Of a stretch of 64,000 nucleotides of DNA, positions 22,370 through 35,754 are shown in pieces. How positions within the stretch are numbered: position 1 is the first letter of the stretch; every line of letters begins with the position of its first letter. Source of the stretch: Glandiceps talaboti (Eukaryota; Hemichordata; Enteropneusta; Spengelidae); assembly GCF_964340395.1 (NCBI RefSeq), contig NC_135557.1, forward strand, positions 14,503,367 to 14,567,366, given 5' to 3'. The notes below the pieces were generated by a model that ran no database searches, was not told the origin of the DNA, and saw nothing but the letters and a program-made list of their open reading frames with translations. A program made the position numbers and the translations under genes.

Positions 22370-25300
22370 CTGTCTGATACATTTAAATATTTTAGTACTG
22401 TCAAATATCTAGTACTATTTTAGTAGTCAGATAACTAGTAATATTTTAGTACTGTCAGATAACTAGTAATATTTTAGTACTGTCAGATAACTAGTAATAT
22501 TTTAGTACTGTCAGATAACTAGTAATATTTTAGTAGTCAGATAACTAGTGATATTTTAGTACTGTCAGATAACTAGTAATATTTTAGTACTGTCAGATAA
22601 CTAGTAATATTTTAGTACTGTCAGATAACTAGTAATATTTTAGTACTGTCAGATAACTAGTGATATTTTAGTACTGTCAGATAACTAGTAATATTTTAGT
22701 ACTGTCAGATAACTAGTAATATTTTAGTAGTCAGATAACTAGTGATATTTTAGTACTGTCAGATAACTAGTAATATTTTAGTACTGTCAGATAACTAGTA
22801 ATATTTTAGTACTGTCAGATAACTAGTGATATTTTAGTACTGTCAGATAACGTAATATTTTAGTAGTCAGATAACTAGTAATATTTTAGTACTGTCAGAT
22901 AACTAGTAATATTTTAGTAGTCAGATAACTAGTAATATTTTAGTAGTCAGATAACTAGTGATATTTTAGTACTGTCAGATAACGTAATATTTTAGTAGTC
23001 AGATAACTAGTAATATTTTTGCACTGTCAGATAACTAGTAATATTTTAGTACTGTCAGATAACGTAATATTTTAGTAGTGTCAGATAACTAGTAATATTT
23101 TAGTACTGTCAGATAACTAGTAATATTTTAGTACTGTCAGATAACTAGTAATATTTTAGTACTGTCAGATAACTAGTAATATTTTAGTACTGTCAGATAA
23201 CTAGTAATATTTTAGTACTGTCAGATAACTAGTAATATTTTAGTACTGTCAGATAACTAGCAATATTTTAGTACTGTCAGATAACTAGTAATATTTTAGT
23301 ACTGTCAGATAACTAGTAATATTTTAGTAGTCAGATAACTAGTAATATTTTAGTAGTCAGATAACTAGTGATATTTTAGTACTGTCAGATAACTAGTAAT
23401 ATTTTAGTACTGTCAGATAACTAGTAATATTTTAGTACTGTCAGATAACTAGTAATATTTTAGTAGTCAGATAACTAGTAATATTTTAGTACTGTCAGAT
23501 AACGTAATATTTTAGTACTGTCAGATAACTAGTAATATTTTAGTACTGTCAGATAACTAGTAATATTTTAGTACTGTCAGATAACTAGTAATATTTTAGT
23601 AGTCAGATAACTAGTAATATTTTAGTAGTCAGATAACTAGTGATATTTTAGTACTGTCAGATAACTAGTAATATTTTAGTAGTCAGATAACTAGTAATAT
23701 TTTAGTAGTCAGATAACTAGTGATATTTTAGTACTGTCAGATAACTAGTAATATTTTAGTAGTGTCAGATAACTAGTAATATTTTAGTAGTCAGATAACT
23801 AGTAATATTTTAGTAGTCAGATAACTAGTAATATTTTAGTACTGTCAGATAACTAGTAATATTTTAGTACTGTCAGATAACTAGTAATATTTTAGTAGTC
23901 AGATAATGTAATATTTTAGTACTGTCAGATAACTAGTAATATTTTAGTAGTCAGATAACTAGTAATATTTTAGTACTGTCAGATAACTAGTAATATTTTA
24001 GTACTGTCAGATAACTAGTAATATTTTAGTACTGTCAGATAACTAGTAATATTTTAGTACTGTCAGATAACTAGTAATATTTTAGTAGTCAGATAACTAG
24101 TGATATTTTAGTACTGTCAGATAACTAGTAATATTTTAGTAGTCAGATAACTAGTGATATTTTAGTACTGTCAGATAACTAGTAATATTTTAGTAGTGTC
24201 AGATAACTAGTAATATTTTAGTAGTCAGATAACTAGTAATATTTTAGTAGTCAGATAACTAGTAATATTTTAGTACTGTCAGATAACTAGTAATATTTTA
24301 GTAGTCAGATAACTAGTAATATTTTAGTAGTCAGATAACGTAATATTTTAGTACTGTCAGATAACTAGTAATATTTTAGTAGTCAGATAACTAGTAATAT
24401 TTTAGTACTGTCAGATAACTAGTAATATTTTAGTACTGTCAGATAACTAGTAATATTTTAGTACTGTAACTAGTAATATTTTAGTAGTCAGATAACTAGT
24501 AATATTTTAGTACTGTAACTAGTAATATTTTAGTAGTCAGATAACTAGTAATATTTTAGTAGTCAGATAACTAGTAATATTTTAGTACTGTCAGATAACT
24601 AGTAATATTTTAGTAGTCAGATAACTAGTAATATTTTAGTACTGTAACTAGTAATATTTTAGTAGTCAGATAACTAGTAATATTTTAGTACTGTCAGATA
24701 ACTAGTAATATTTTAGTACTGTCAGATAACTAGTAATATTTTAGTACTGTCAGATAACTAGTAATATTTTAGTACTGTCAGATAACGTAATATTTTAGTA
24801 CTGTCAGATAACTAGTGTATTTTAGTACTGTCAGATAACTAGTGATATTTTAGTACTGTCAGATAACTAGTGATATTTTAGTACTGTCAGATAACTAGTA
24901 ATATTTTAGTAGTCAGATAACTAGTAATATTTTAGTACTGTCAGATAACTAGTAATATTTTAGTAGTCAGATAACTAATAATATTTTAGTACTGTCAGTG
25001 TCAGATAACTAGTAATATTTTAGTACTGTCAGTGTCAGATAACTAGTAATATTTTAGTACTGTCAGTGTCAGATAACTAGTAATATTTTAGTACTGTCAG
25101 TGTCAGATAACTAGTAATATTTTAGTACTGTCAGATAACTAGTGATATTTTAGTACTGTCAGATAACTAGTAATATTTTAGTAGTCAGATAACTAGTAAT
25201 ATTTTAGTACTGTCAGATAACTAGTAATATTTTAGTAGTCAGATAACTAGTAATATTTTAGTACTGTCAGTGTCAGATAACTAGTGATATTTTAGTACTG

Positions 25301-28300
25301 TCAGATAACTAGTGATATTTTAGTACTGTCAGATAACGTAATATTTTAGTACTGTCAGATAACTAGTAATATTTTAGTATTGTCAGATAACTAGTAATAT
25401 TTTAGTAGTCAGATAACTAGTAATATTTTAGTACTGTCAGTGTCAGATAACTAGTAATATTTTAGTACTGTCAGATAACTAGTAATATTTTAGTAGTCAG
25501 ATAACTAGTAATATTTTAGTAGTCAGATAACTAGTAATATTTTAGTACTGTCAGTGTCAGATAACTAGTAATATTTTAGTAGTCAGATAACTAGTAATAT
25601 TTTAGTACTGTCAGATAACTAGTAATATTTTAGTACTGTCAGATAACTAGTAATATTTTAGTAGTCAGATAACTAGTAATATTTTAGTACTGTCAGATAA
25701 CTAGTAATATTTTAGTAGTCAGATAACTAGTAATATTTTAGTACTGTCAGTGTCAGATAACTAGTAATATTTTAGTAGTCAGATAACTAGTAATATTTTA
25801 GTACTGTCAGATAACTAGTAATATTTTAGTACTGTCAGATAACTAGTAATATTTTAGTAGTCAGATAACTAGTAATATTTTAGTACTGTCAGATAACTAG
25901 TAATATTTTAGTACTGTCAGATTACTAGTAATATTTTAGTACTGTCAGATAACTAGTAATATTTTAGTAGTCAGATAACTAGTAATATTTTAGTACTGTC
26001 AGATAACTAGTAATATTTTAGTACTGTCAGATAACTAGTAATATTTTAGTAGTCAGATAACTAGTAATATTTTAGTACTGTCAGATAACTAGTAATATTT
26101 TAGTACTGTCAGATAACTAGTAATATTTTAGTACTGTCAGATAACTAGTAATATTTTAGTACTGTCAGATAACTAGTAATATTTTAGTAGTCAGATAACT
26201 AGTAATATTTTAGTACTGTCAGATAACGTAATATTTTAGTACTGTCAGATAACTAGTAATATTTTAGTACTGTCAGATAACTAGTAATATTTTAGTACTG
26301 TCAGATAACTAGTAATATTTTAGTAGTCAGATAACTAGTGATATTTTAGTAGTCAGATAACTAGTAATATTTTAGTAGTCACATAACTAGTAATATTTTA
26401 GTACTGTCAGATAACTAGTAATATTTTAGTACTGTCAGATAACTAGTGATATTTTAGTAGTCAGATAACTAGTAATATTTTAGTAGTCAGATAACTAGTA
26501 ATATTTTAGTACTGTCAGTGTCAGATAACTAGTAATATTTTAGTACTGTCAGATAACTAGTGATATTTTAGTACTGTCAGATAACTAGTGATATTTTAGT
26601 AGTCAGATAACTAGTAATATTTTAGTAGTCAGATAACTAGTAATATTTTAGTACTGTCAGTGTCAGATAACTAGTAATATTTTAGTACTGTCAGATAACT
26701 AGTGATATTTTAGTACTGTCAGATAACTAGTAATATTTTAGTAGTCAGATAACTAGTAATATTTTAGTACTGTCAGTGTCAGATAACTAGTAATATTTTA
26801 GTACTGTCAGATAACTAGTGATATTTTAGTACTGTCAGATAACTAGTAATATTTTAGTACTGTCAGATAACTAGTAATATTTTAGTACTGTCAGATAACT
26901 AGTAATATTTTAGTAGTCAGATAACTAGTAATATTTTAGTACTGTCAGATAACTAGTAATATTTTAGTACTGTCAGATAACGTAATATTTTAGTAGTCAG
27001 ATAACTAGTAATATTTTAGTACTGTCAGTGTCAGATAACTAGTAATATTTTAGTACTGTCAGATAACTAGTAATATTTTAGTACTGTCAGATAACTAGTA
27101 ATATTTTAGTACTGTCAGATTACTAGTAATATTTTAGTAGTCAGATAACTAGTAATATTTTAGTACTGTCAGATAACGTAATATTTTAGTAGTCAGATTA
27201 CTAGTAATATTTTAGTACTGTCAGATTACTAGTAATATTTTAGTAGTCAGATAACTAGTAATATTTTAGTACTGTCAGATAACTAGTAATATTTTAGTAC
27301 TGTCAGATAACTAGTAATATTTTAGTACTGTCAGATAACTAGTAATATTTTAGTAGTCAGATAACTAGTAATATTTTAGTACTGTCAGATAACTAGTAAT
27401 ATTTTAGTAGTGTCAGATAACTAGTAATATTTTAGTACTGTCAGATAACTAGTAATATTTTAGTAGTCAGATAACTAGTAATATTTTAGTACTGTCAGAT
27501 AACTAGTAATATTTTAGTACTGTCAGATAACTAGTAATATTTTAGTACTGTCAGATAACTAGTAATATTTTAGTAGTCAGATAACTAGTAATATTTTAGT
27601 ACTGTCAGATAACTAGTAATATTTTAGTACTGTCAGTGTCAGATAACTAGTAATATTTTAGTAGTCAGATAACTAGTAATATTTTAGTACTGTCAGATAA
27701 CTAGTAATATTTTAGTACTGTCAGATTACTAGTAATATTTTAGTAGTCAGATAACTAGTAATATTTTAGTACTGTCAGATAACGTAATATTTTAGTAGTC
27801 AGATTACTAGTAATATTTTAGTACTGTCAGATAACGTAATATTTTAGTAGTCAGATTACTAGTAATATTTTAGTACTGTCAGATTACTAGTAATATTTTA
27901 GTACTGTCAGTGTCAGATAACTAGTAATATTTTAGTAGTCAGATAACTAGTAATATTTTAGTAGTCAGATAACTAGTAATATTTTAGTAGTCAGATTACT
28001 AGTAATATTTTAGTACTGTCAGATAACTAGTAATATTTTAGTACTGTCAGTGTCAGATAACTAGTAATATTTTAGTACTGTCAGATAACTAGTGATATTT
28101 TAGTAGTCAGATAACTAGTAATATTTTAGTAGTCAGATAACTAGTAATATTTTAGTACTGTCAGATAACTAGTAATATTTTAGTACTGTCAGATAACTAG
28201 TAATATTTTAGTAGTCAGATAACTAGTAATATTTTAGTACTGTCAGATAACTAGTAATATTTTAGTACTGTCAGATAACTAGTAATATTTTAGTAGTGTC

Positions 28301-29165
28301 AGATAACTAGTAATATTTTAGTACTGTCAGATAACTAGTGATATTTTAGTACTGTCAGATTACTAGTAATATTTTAGTACTGTCAGATAACTAGTAATAT
28401 TTTAGTACTGTCAGATAACTAGTAATATTTTAGTACTGTCAGATAACTAGTAATATTTTAGTACTGTCAGATTACTAGTAATATTTTAGTAGTCAGATAA
28501 CTAGTAATATTTTAGTAGTGTCAGATAACTAGTAATATTTTAGTACTGTCAGATAACTAGTAATATTTTAGTAGTCAGATAACTAGTAATATTTTAGTAC
28601 TGTCAGATAACTAGTAATATTTTAGTAGTCAGATAACTAGTAATATTTTAGTAGTCAGATAACTAGTAATATTTTAGTACTGTCAGATAACTAGTAATAT
28701 TTTAGTAGTCAGATTACTAGTAATATTTTAGTACTGTCAGATAACTAGTAATATTTTAGTACTGTCAAATAACTAGTACTATTTCAATGGTCAGATAACT
28801 AGTAATATTTTAGTAGTCAGATAACGTAATATTTTAGTAGTCAGATAACTAGTAATATTTTAGTAGTCAGATAACTAGTGATATTTTAGTACTGTCAGTG
28901 TCAGATAACTAGTAATATTTTAGTAGTCAGATAACTAGTAATATTTTAGTAGTCAGATTACTAGTAATATTTTAGTACTGTCAGATAACTAGTAATATTT
29001 TAGTACTGTCAAATAACTAGTACTATTTCAATGGTCAGATAACTAGTAATATTTTAGTACTGTCAGATAACGTAATATTTCAGTACTGTCAGATAACCAG
29101 TAATATTTTAGTACTGCCACTAGTTATTTTAGTACTGTCAGATAACTAACATTTCTGTTCTGTCA
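22370..29165. repeat. 6.8 kb satellite, 28-bp unit with discrete length variants
   Basis: Roughly 245-250 tandem units of CAGATAACTAGTAATATT plus TTAGTACTGT. Besides the 28-bp form there are 26-bp forms (TAGTAGTCAG or AACGTAATA), a 34-bp form (CTGTCAGTGTCAG) and a 22-bp form (ACTGTAACTAG). Point variants are GTGATATT and GATTACTAG. Edge units at 22370-22430 and 28765-29165 are more diverged. No long frame can exist, since 28 and 26 are not multiples of three and every unit has stops. It lies in the putative SIK intron. Confidence 0.95.
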
Positions 29166-29571
29166 GATACACTGTGATTTATTTCTCGTGTATATTTGAA
29201 TTTGTAGATTATATAATGTACTCTGTACAACACTGACAACTGGTTTGATCAATTTTACGATGTTATCAGGTTTCTCCTGATCAATACTCCTGCTTTTACC
29301 GGATATACTCTATGTACACAGATAATAATCAGTATTTCACAGTAAGTAATACGATATTCAATACTCTACATGTCTGTCTGTCCAATCTGGCTATGAGGGT
29401 ACTCTGACTTACTTTCAATTCATGATCACATTATAGTGAATTTTGAATACGATGTAGTATCCCTCTCCCTCCTCCTCCTCTCTCCTCTCCGTCCCTCTCC
29501 TGCCCCTCACCAGCCCTGAGTAATCATGAAATAACAACTTTTCAAATTTCCGATAAACACACCACTCGCCT
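29166..29571. other. no gene seen
   Basis: Unique right flank of the satellite; a CT-rich tract at 29460-29510. Confidence 0.5.
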
Positions 29572-29655
29572 ATTGACTTGTATTGACAAGGCCCCTGAGG
29601 TCACTCTTTTTGTTCTTAGCTGAATGTAGGAAAGTATTAGGGGATGAATATCTTT
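29572..29655. mobile_element. foldback element family M3, right-arm fragment
   Basis: GACAAGGCCCCTGAGGTCAC, TTAGCTGAATG and AGTATTAGGGGATGAATATC match the right arm of family M3 with divergence. Confidence 0.5.
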
Positions 29656-29795
29656 TTTTTTAGTAAACTCTGATTACAGAAGAGAGCATTTGAAAACAAC
29701 AACTCAAACACTGTTAGAGATATAAATATTATATCAGCTATACTGTGGAAACCAGGCTCTCAGGAAACTAAGATAGACTCAAACTAAAACTGTTG

Positions 29796-29852
29796 TAGTC
29801 TAGTTCCATGGTGGACAGTATACACACTTTTATCATCTGTCAAACTAGACTA
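29796..29852. mobile_element. MITE family M1, minimal derivative
   Basis: Only the outermost ends remain: TAGTCTAGTTCCATGGTGG... to ...AACTAGACTA. It is bracketed by exact 13-bp direct repeats CTAAAACTGTTGT at 29784-29796 and 29850-29862. Confidence 0.6.
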
Positions 29853-29862
29853 AAACTGTTGT

Positions 29863-30170
29863 TGGTACATGTGGTAAATTATGTGAGTGGATGATAGCAG
29901 AGCCTTGGTTAATGAATATACAACACAAACTTCAAAGTAGTTAAGTACAATGTACAATGTACAATGTAGTTGATTCTATTTGCTAAAATGCAAGTCAATC
30001 AGTGTAGTGCTTTTGGAGAAGTCGTCATTTTTAAAGTTTCATAAAATCCAATATGGCCGCCATAGCGGTCAACTGATTGCAACGCTAAAACTATTGTCAT
30101 TGAGTGTGGTAGATTACACAACTGGATGCCAATGATAGTTGTGCATTGACTTCTTTGATATTACTGGCAC
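29863..30170. other. no gene seen
   Basis: Unique DNA; TACAATG repeated four times at 29946-29968. Confidence 0.4.
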
Positions 30171-30328
30171 TGGTATAATTATGTTATTCTCCAATATTTA
30201 TAGAAAATACTCGTGACCTACAATATAAGGGTTGACACTACTCGTCTAGCGACTCATCATGACAAAGACCCCTTAGGTCACTCATATTTTCCTTGGCTGA
30301 ACGAAGACAAATATTGGAAAACAACATC
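30171..30328. mobile_element. foldback element family M3, copy 2
   Basis: It shares CACTACTCGTCTAGCGACTC, CCCCTTAGGTCACTCATATT and TTCCTTGGCTGAACGAA with the 5.9 kb copy. Confidence 0.7.
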
Positions 30329-30734
30329 TAAATCCTATATGTCTGTTCAATACATGTAGCTTCTATCAATAGCATGTCACGACAATCCCATGAGTTTCTG
30401 TCTATCTCAGTTAAAAGTTTTATTTCTGCTGTCATGCGTCACTGAAACGTTCCTGCTACAAATACAACTGACCAGAAGGAGATAACAAGCAAAAATAAAA
30501 AATAATTCAAGGTGACAATGAAATTTGTAGGAATCATCATCTACACCTCAATAGGGTATAATTAAGACTAACTACGTCTATTAATAATAATGCCACCCCC
30601 ATTAGATGTCTACATAAATGTAACCATGACAACTGAGACAAAAATGTACACAGAATGCAGTGGCAAATGTGGTGACTTAGCTGGTGGTCTTGTTATAATT
30701 TTATAAAGCCATTGTGATAATATATGGCTTCTGA
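30329..30734. other. no gene seen
   Basis: Unique AT-rich DNA. Confidence 0.5.
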
Positions 30735-31109
30735 TTAGACCAAATAAAGAAAAGTTGTTTGGTTACGGTTACCCGACCCCTACCAAGTTTTTCACGCGGA
30801 TCTTTTCATGTATTCGATAAAAATAGTAATAAAATCACAAAAATCGTGAAGTCTCGCAAGAAATAGTAGGTGCGGAAACTGACATCAACTTAAAAAGACA
30901 ATACAAAACTACATGTATTCTTCCAATCTGTAATGGCTGTGCATCTGATAGGAAGAAATAAATAACACAGAGACCATTTGAAAAACAATGGAAAACCTGA
31001 ATTAGACACTCACACATGAAAAAAAATAAAAAAATAAAAAAATCTACCTACCCCACATATTTTAAAATTGAGCGTAATTGGAACCACATAATTTTTTTTA
31101 TTAGGCCTT
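30735..31109 (-). mobile_element. element family M4, copy 2 (full length)
   Basis: It is inverted relative to the other copies. GTTGTTTGGTTACGGTTACC opens it and ATTAGGCCTTA closes it. The interior TCTTCCAATCTGTAATGGC is the complement of the shared core. All frames carry stops. Confidence 0.7.
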
Positions 31110-32639
31110 AGAACTGGTTAATGACAGTAATTATATTAGTCTACACCTACATGTACACACATACAAAAAAATGTATATTACTGCCCATATTTTCATCTTC
31201 TCTGCTAGTCCTATACACAATGCATATCTCCCAGAGTACCTGTCTGCAAACAAATGGCTTTACATTTTGTATTTATACTGATACAAGATTACATGATGTT
31301 TATACCCTATATATCCAAGGTTGACAGATTTACAAAATATGACTATATTCATCACTGGCACCTGGAAAAGTACACTGTCCTTTAGCTACTACACACAGAT
31401 TAACTTATCATAGATCAATATTGGATTTTCAGCAAACCTTCAATGTGAAGGACTGTGGCCTTGTTGGTTTGTGTGCATATGAATGTTATGTATCAGCATC
31501 CAATCAGTGGTACAACTGCTGACATCAGACCATGGATGAACGGAACCTGTTACAAACAGGGAAAGTACACAATTGAATTGGATTAATAACATTTGGCTCA
31601 TGACGGAAGTATACAGACTTGTATTACACACCATGGTTTGATAAGAACATTTTTATGTTCCGTTTGTCCACAGTCTGATGTCTGAAGTTGTATACTGTGT
31701 TAGGTGGGCTCATATGCAGAACACCTAAGGGTAGTTCAGATCTTTCAAATGTGCGCTACATGTATATCACATTATCCAGACAACTTAAAGAGATAATTGA
31801 ACTATAAAATAAATTTCAAATACACCAAAAAATACACTTAAAATAAAAACATTTTGTTCAAAAATTTGGGCGAGGAAAAAAGATGTTGTCCATACTTTAC
31901 AATTGTAAAATTGTTTTCACCAGTAAACGATAACAAAGTATTCATTTGTGTACAATATGTTGACTGTGGATGACCATGTGTATTTATAAGGTGAAGGTCA
32001 TTTAGGGACAGAGGTCAAAGGTTATCTGCTGTATCTACAGGGTTGTAACTAAATATAGTAACACAGCCATACATTTGTATCTTGGTGAGAAATAAACAAA
32101 CCAATCATTATTAATCTGTCTTACTAATATAATAGTCTGGATGCCCACATGGTCTCTAACTAAACCACATCTGGTCAAAGTCCCTCAATCAGCACAAAAA
32201 GTTGTTCATCCATCAGTGAACCCCAACTGTTACAGTGACATAAAACAGTGTATAAGTAGCATCCTGAACTGACAAATATACCATATTTGGACATTACATA
32301 ACTACCCCAATAAACACTACATGTAACTTTATGAGGGACCAAGTTCTTGGTTAGAATTGTGTGATTGTTAACAAAGACATGATGTTAATGACAGTGTGGG
32401 TGGCTGTGGATGAATGTTAAATTGCACCTCAGGACTTCTAAAGTAACGACTTTGACTATACTGTGAGTGGAGGTATAAATTGTAACAATACTGGGAACTA
32501 GACTACTAATACATCAACCAGTATTTGAATATTGCATATATATTCCTTAATTAAAAAATAGTGCTAATGACGTACCACAACTAAAAATATTTACCCACAT
32601 GCTGGTACATGCTAGGTATAGATGTTAATTTGCTGAATG
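31110..32639. other. no gene seen
   Basis: 1.5 kb of unique, CpG-poor DNA (2 CpG in 31801-32400), stops in all frames. Confidence 0.5.
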
Positions 32640-33080
32640 ATTATCCAGTTGCCTATCCAGCCCTTTTGTTATCTTTGCAAGATACATCTTCAAATGGCTG
32701 TTGCTATGGGCATAGTCTTATTGCTAGGAATATTTGCATACATTTTTTAATGTTTACTCACTTGCTTACCAGATGATGGAATTTTAGCAAAATACATGTA
32801 TATGGGCATTTGGTTGTTGCTAAGGGCATGGTCATTGTTGCTAGGGCCAATTGTGTCAACATATTTTGAACAAAATCTGCATATAGTACTTCTTAAAACA
32901 TCTCACTAAATTTCAGTCTCATTGACCAAGTACTTTTTGAGATATAAGTTTTTCATGTTTACACCTAATTTGCATATTGCTGATGAGATCATTGATATAT
33001 ATAGACACCCCTAAATGCATCTCCATTACATTTCAACCCAATCTGCTCAGTAGTATTGTTGCGACATCCTGTTTTAATTC
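32640..33080. repeat. interspersed repeat with TTGCTAGGG words
   Basis: GGCTGTTGCTATGGGCATAG, GGTTGTTGCTAAGGGCATGG and TCATTGTTGCTAGGGC are three related blocks. An element-like flank follows (CTGCTCAGTAGTATTG). Nature unknown. Confidence 0.4.
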
Positions 33081-33452
33081 ATGCTTTGTACTGTCATAAG
33101 AAGTTACAATTTTCATCATTTTTGACAGTGCGAAACTACACACAGTTAGAATTTCTGGTAACATCTATAATTGAAGATTTGTTAAAACTATCCAGATATA
33201 ATTTGTGTCATTATACAGTTGTCAAAAGTTAGGAGAGTCATAATTTTTTATAACTGTCATTAAAATTCCAGTTTTACATTTTGTAAATCTTGTCTGATTT
33301 AATCTCCTATCAGTATTACAGCTTTTATGAGAATCAATAGTGTACAGTAAAATCAATATTGTATCCTGTCCGCCAGACATCAAATACACAAAATAAGGTC
33401 CACTAGTAATAATTTATGTTAACAGAAGTACTGTTCTGCTATTCAAATCTAA

Positions 33453-33705
33453 TTATAATAATAATAATAATAATAATAATAACATTTATAGAGCGTCAGT
33501 GTAACAAATAGGGTTTGCTCAGAGGCGCTGAACAAAACTAAAAAGGTGAAAGGAATACATACTGAAAAGGGATAAAAGTTAAAAACGTTCAAAGTCCCAC
33601 AAGTTCAAAGTTCATAGATAAAAGTAGCAACTAATGAAACAAATTAAAACTAGGCATACGCCTTCTAAAAAAAGATGAGTCTTCAGTTTTATGACTCATT
33701 AACAT
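33453..33705 (-). mobile_element. retroelement 3' end fragment, AAT-tailed
   Basis: On the minus strand, AGCGCCTCTGAGCAAACCC is followed by GCTCTATAAATGTT and an (ATT)n tail (33457-33482). This GCGC...CTATAA-tail form is common to L2/CR1-like LINEs and the SINEs that borrow their tails. No coding remains. Confidence 0.4.
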
Positions 33706-34500
33706 TGCAGACTGTTCATGGACTCACATCTTGCACTGTATACCTAAATGTCAAATTTAAATTACAGTCCTTCATACATGATCTAATGCACAACGCAAGG
33801 TCCATTTTTAATAATTTATGTTAATAGAAGTGGTGTGCATCAATCTAAATAGAATATTCATGGCCTCACATCTTGCACTGTATACCTAAATGCCTCATAT
33901 TCAAATTTAAATTACAGTCCTCCATACACATATGATACATCTAATGCACAATGCAAGGCCCATTTTTAATAATTTATGTTAATTGAAGTGGTGTACATCA
34001 ATCTAAGTAGAATATTCATGGACCCACATCTTGAACTGTATACCTAAATGCCTCATATTCAAATTTAAATTACAGTCCTCCATACACATATGATACATCT
34101 AATGCACAATGCAAGGCCCATTTTTAATAATTTATGTTAATTGAAGTGGTGTACATCAATCTAAGTAGAATATTCATGGACCCACACCTTGAACTGTATA
34201 CCTAAATGCCTCATATTCAAATTTAAATTACAGTCCTCCAAACATCTAATGCACAATGCAAGGCCCATTTTTAATCATTTATGTTAATAGAAGTGGTATG
34301 TATATTTATGGACCCACATCTTGCACTGTATACCTAAATGTCTCATATTCAAATTTAAATTACAGTCTTCCACATCTAATGCACAACGCAAGGCCCATTT
34401 TTGATAATTTATGTTAATAGAAGTGGTGTACATCAATCTAAGTAGAATATTCATGGACCCACATCTTGCACTGTAGGTCTACATTTGTAAATGCATCATA
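33690..34500. repeat. ~125-165-bp tandem array, about 6 units
   Basis: Units: TTCATGGACCCACATCTTGC, ACTGTATACCTAAATG, CAAATTTAAATTACAGTCCT, TCTAATGCACAATGCAAGG and TTTTAATAATTTATGTTAAT. The middle units are nearly identical and the outer ones carry deletions. A diverged unit precedes at 33360-33440. Confidence 0.85.
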
Positions 34501-34724
34501 TTCAAATTTGAATTTGAAATTCCCTTGTACTAGTTTTATCATAAATACACACATTTAATACTTAGTAGTAGTAGTAGTAGTGCATATACGTTTAGTGTAT
34601 ACTAAAAATGTTCATCAGCTTGGTAGATCATATGATTTATAAAGGTTACAACACATAAATTTCAAAGTTTTTAGCATTGAGGTCTGTTACATGTAGTGTT
34701 ATTTTAATTTGTGGTTCTCTATAG

Positions 34725-34960
34725 TCCTGGTCCCACCTGAATTGATTGAAAGCTGATTCAAACCGAGTCAATTCAGTTACATCGCTTTGAAATGAGTTTC
34801 ACTTCTGCTCTTGCATTGGTTCAAAACTGATTTGAATTTACTACGATTTACCACCTCAGGTGGTTTCGAACCAATTTAACTATATCAGTTCAAATCTCTT
34901 TTCGCGCATGTGTGGACAGGAGAACGGACTTCGGTTCGAAATATACATCTATTAAAATTC
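34725..34960. mobile_element. M10-like palindromic element
   Basis: CCACCTGAATTGATTGAAAG, CAAAACTGATTTGAATT, CACCTCAGGTGG and CGCATGTGTGGACAGG give inverted TTGAATC/GATTCAA words and the same TGTGGACAGG as M10. No frame is open. Confidence 0.4.
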
Positions 34961-35099
34961 AAATCCCACTTTTCGGGACAAGGCTTTAATACAAAATGTA
35001 TACATGAATGAATGTTCATGGACTCTGGGTTCATTTCTACTCACAGAGCCAAAACGTTTCTTGGAAGTTAGTCCCAAATTTTCGCTGACATCTCGTCAG

Positions 35100-35260
35100 C
35101 ATCATCATGGGGGCAGACTACAAGATGTACATGTGTAAAATTGATGTGTTATTCTCACAAAAGTTGACGTAATTTGATCATTTTGGTTCAAAAATTAAAA
35201 AAATGTTCATCTAACTGCAATGATATACTTGCAAGCATTTTACAACAATGTATGTCAGTC
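35100..35260. repeat. inverted single unit of the 35.7-36.2 kb array
   Basis: TGTGTTATTCTCACAAAAGT, TGACGTAATTTGAT and TTTGGTTCAAAA are the reverse complement of the units at 35.8-36.15 kb. Confidence 0.6.
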
Positions 35261-35754
35261 ATCAACTGATACAATACCTAAACTTTTCTCTCCCTTGGTC
35301 ATTTATTACATCACTTTTGTTGTCGGAAGCAGAATTACTGTCGCCTTTAAGCATGTACACTGTACTAAGCTCTGATGATTTTACTTTTAGCAAGTTTCTT
35401 AGGCAAATAAAATCAACATTTTGAAGATTGCCGACTTCTCAATCCTACAAATATACAGGAATTTTTTTTATCAGAGTACTGTTACAACGATTCTGAGGGG
35501 TCAAAGGTCAAGGTACAATTAGGATTATGGTGTTAAAAACAGTTATCTGACTGGTGCTATAAAAAAGATTGGTTGAGAAACAAAGAATAATCCTCTAACT
35601 ATAAGTAATCCTTGTGACTCCACTGATAAGATAACACTAATGCCATAAAGGGATAACCCAGGATTGAAACATAACCCTTGCAATGTCCTTTTAGAAGAGC
35701 ATGTAGGTGTGACACTTGCCACTGTTATCAACAACACATTTCAATCAATAAATC

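Noticed and set aside
22370-29165. CRISPR-like array, since short repeats recur at regular spacing
   Set aside because: Units are head-to-tail with no unique spacers, in a eukaryotic intron-like setting. It is a satellite.
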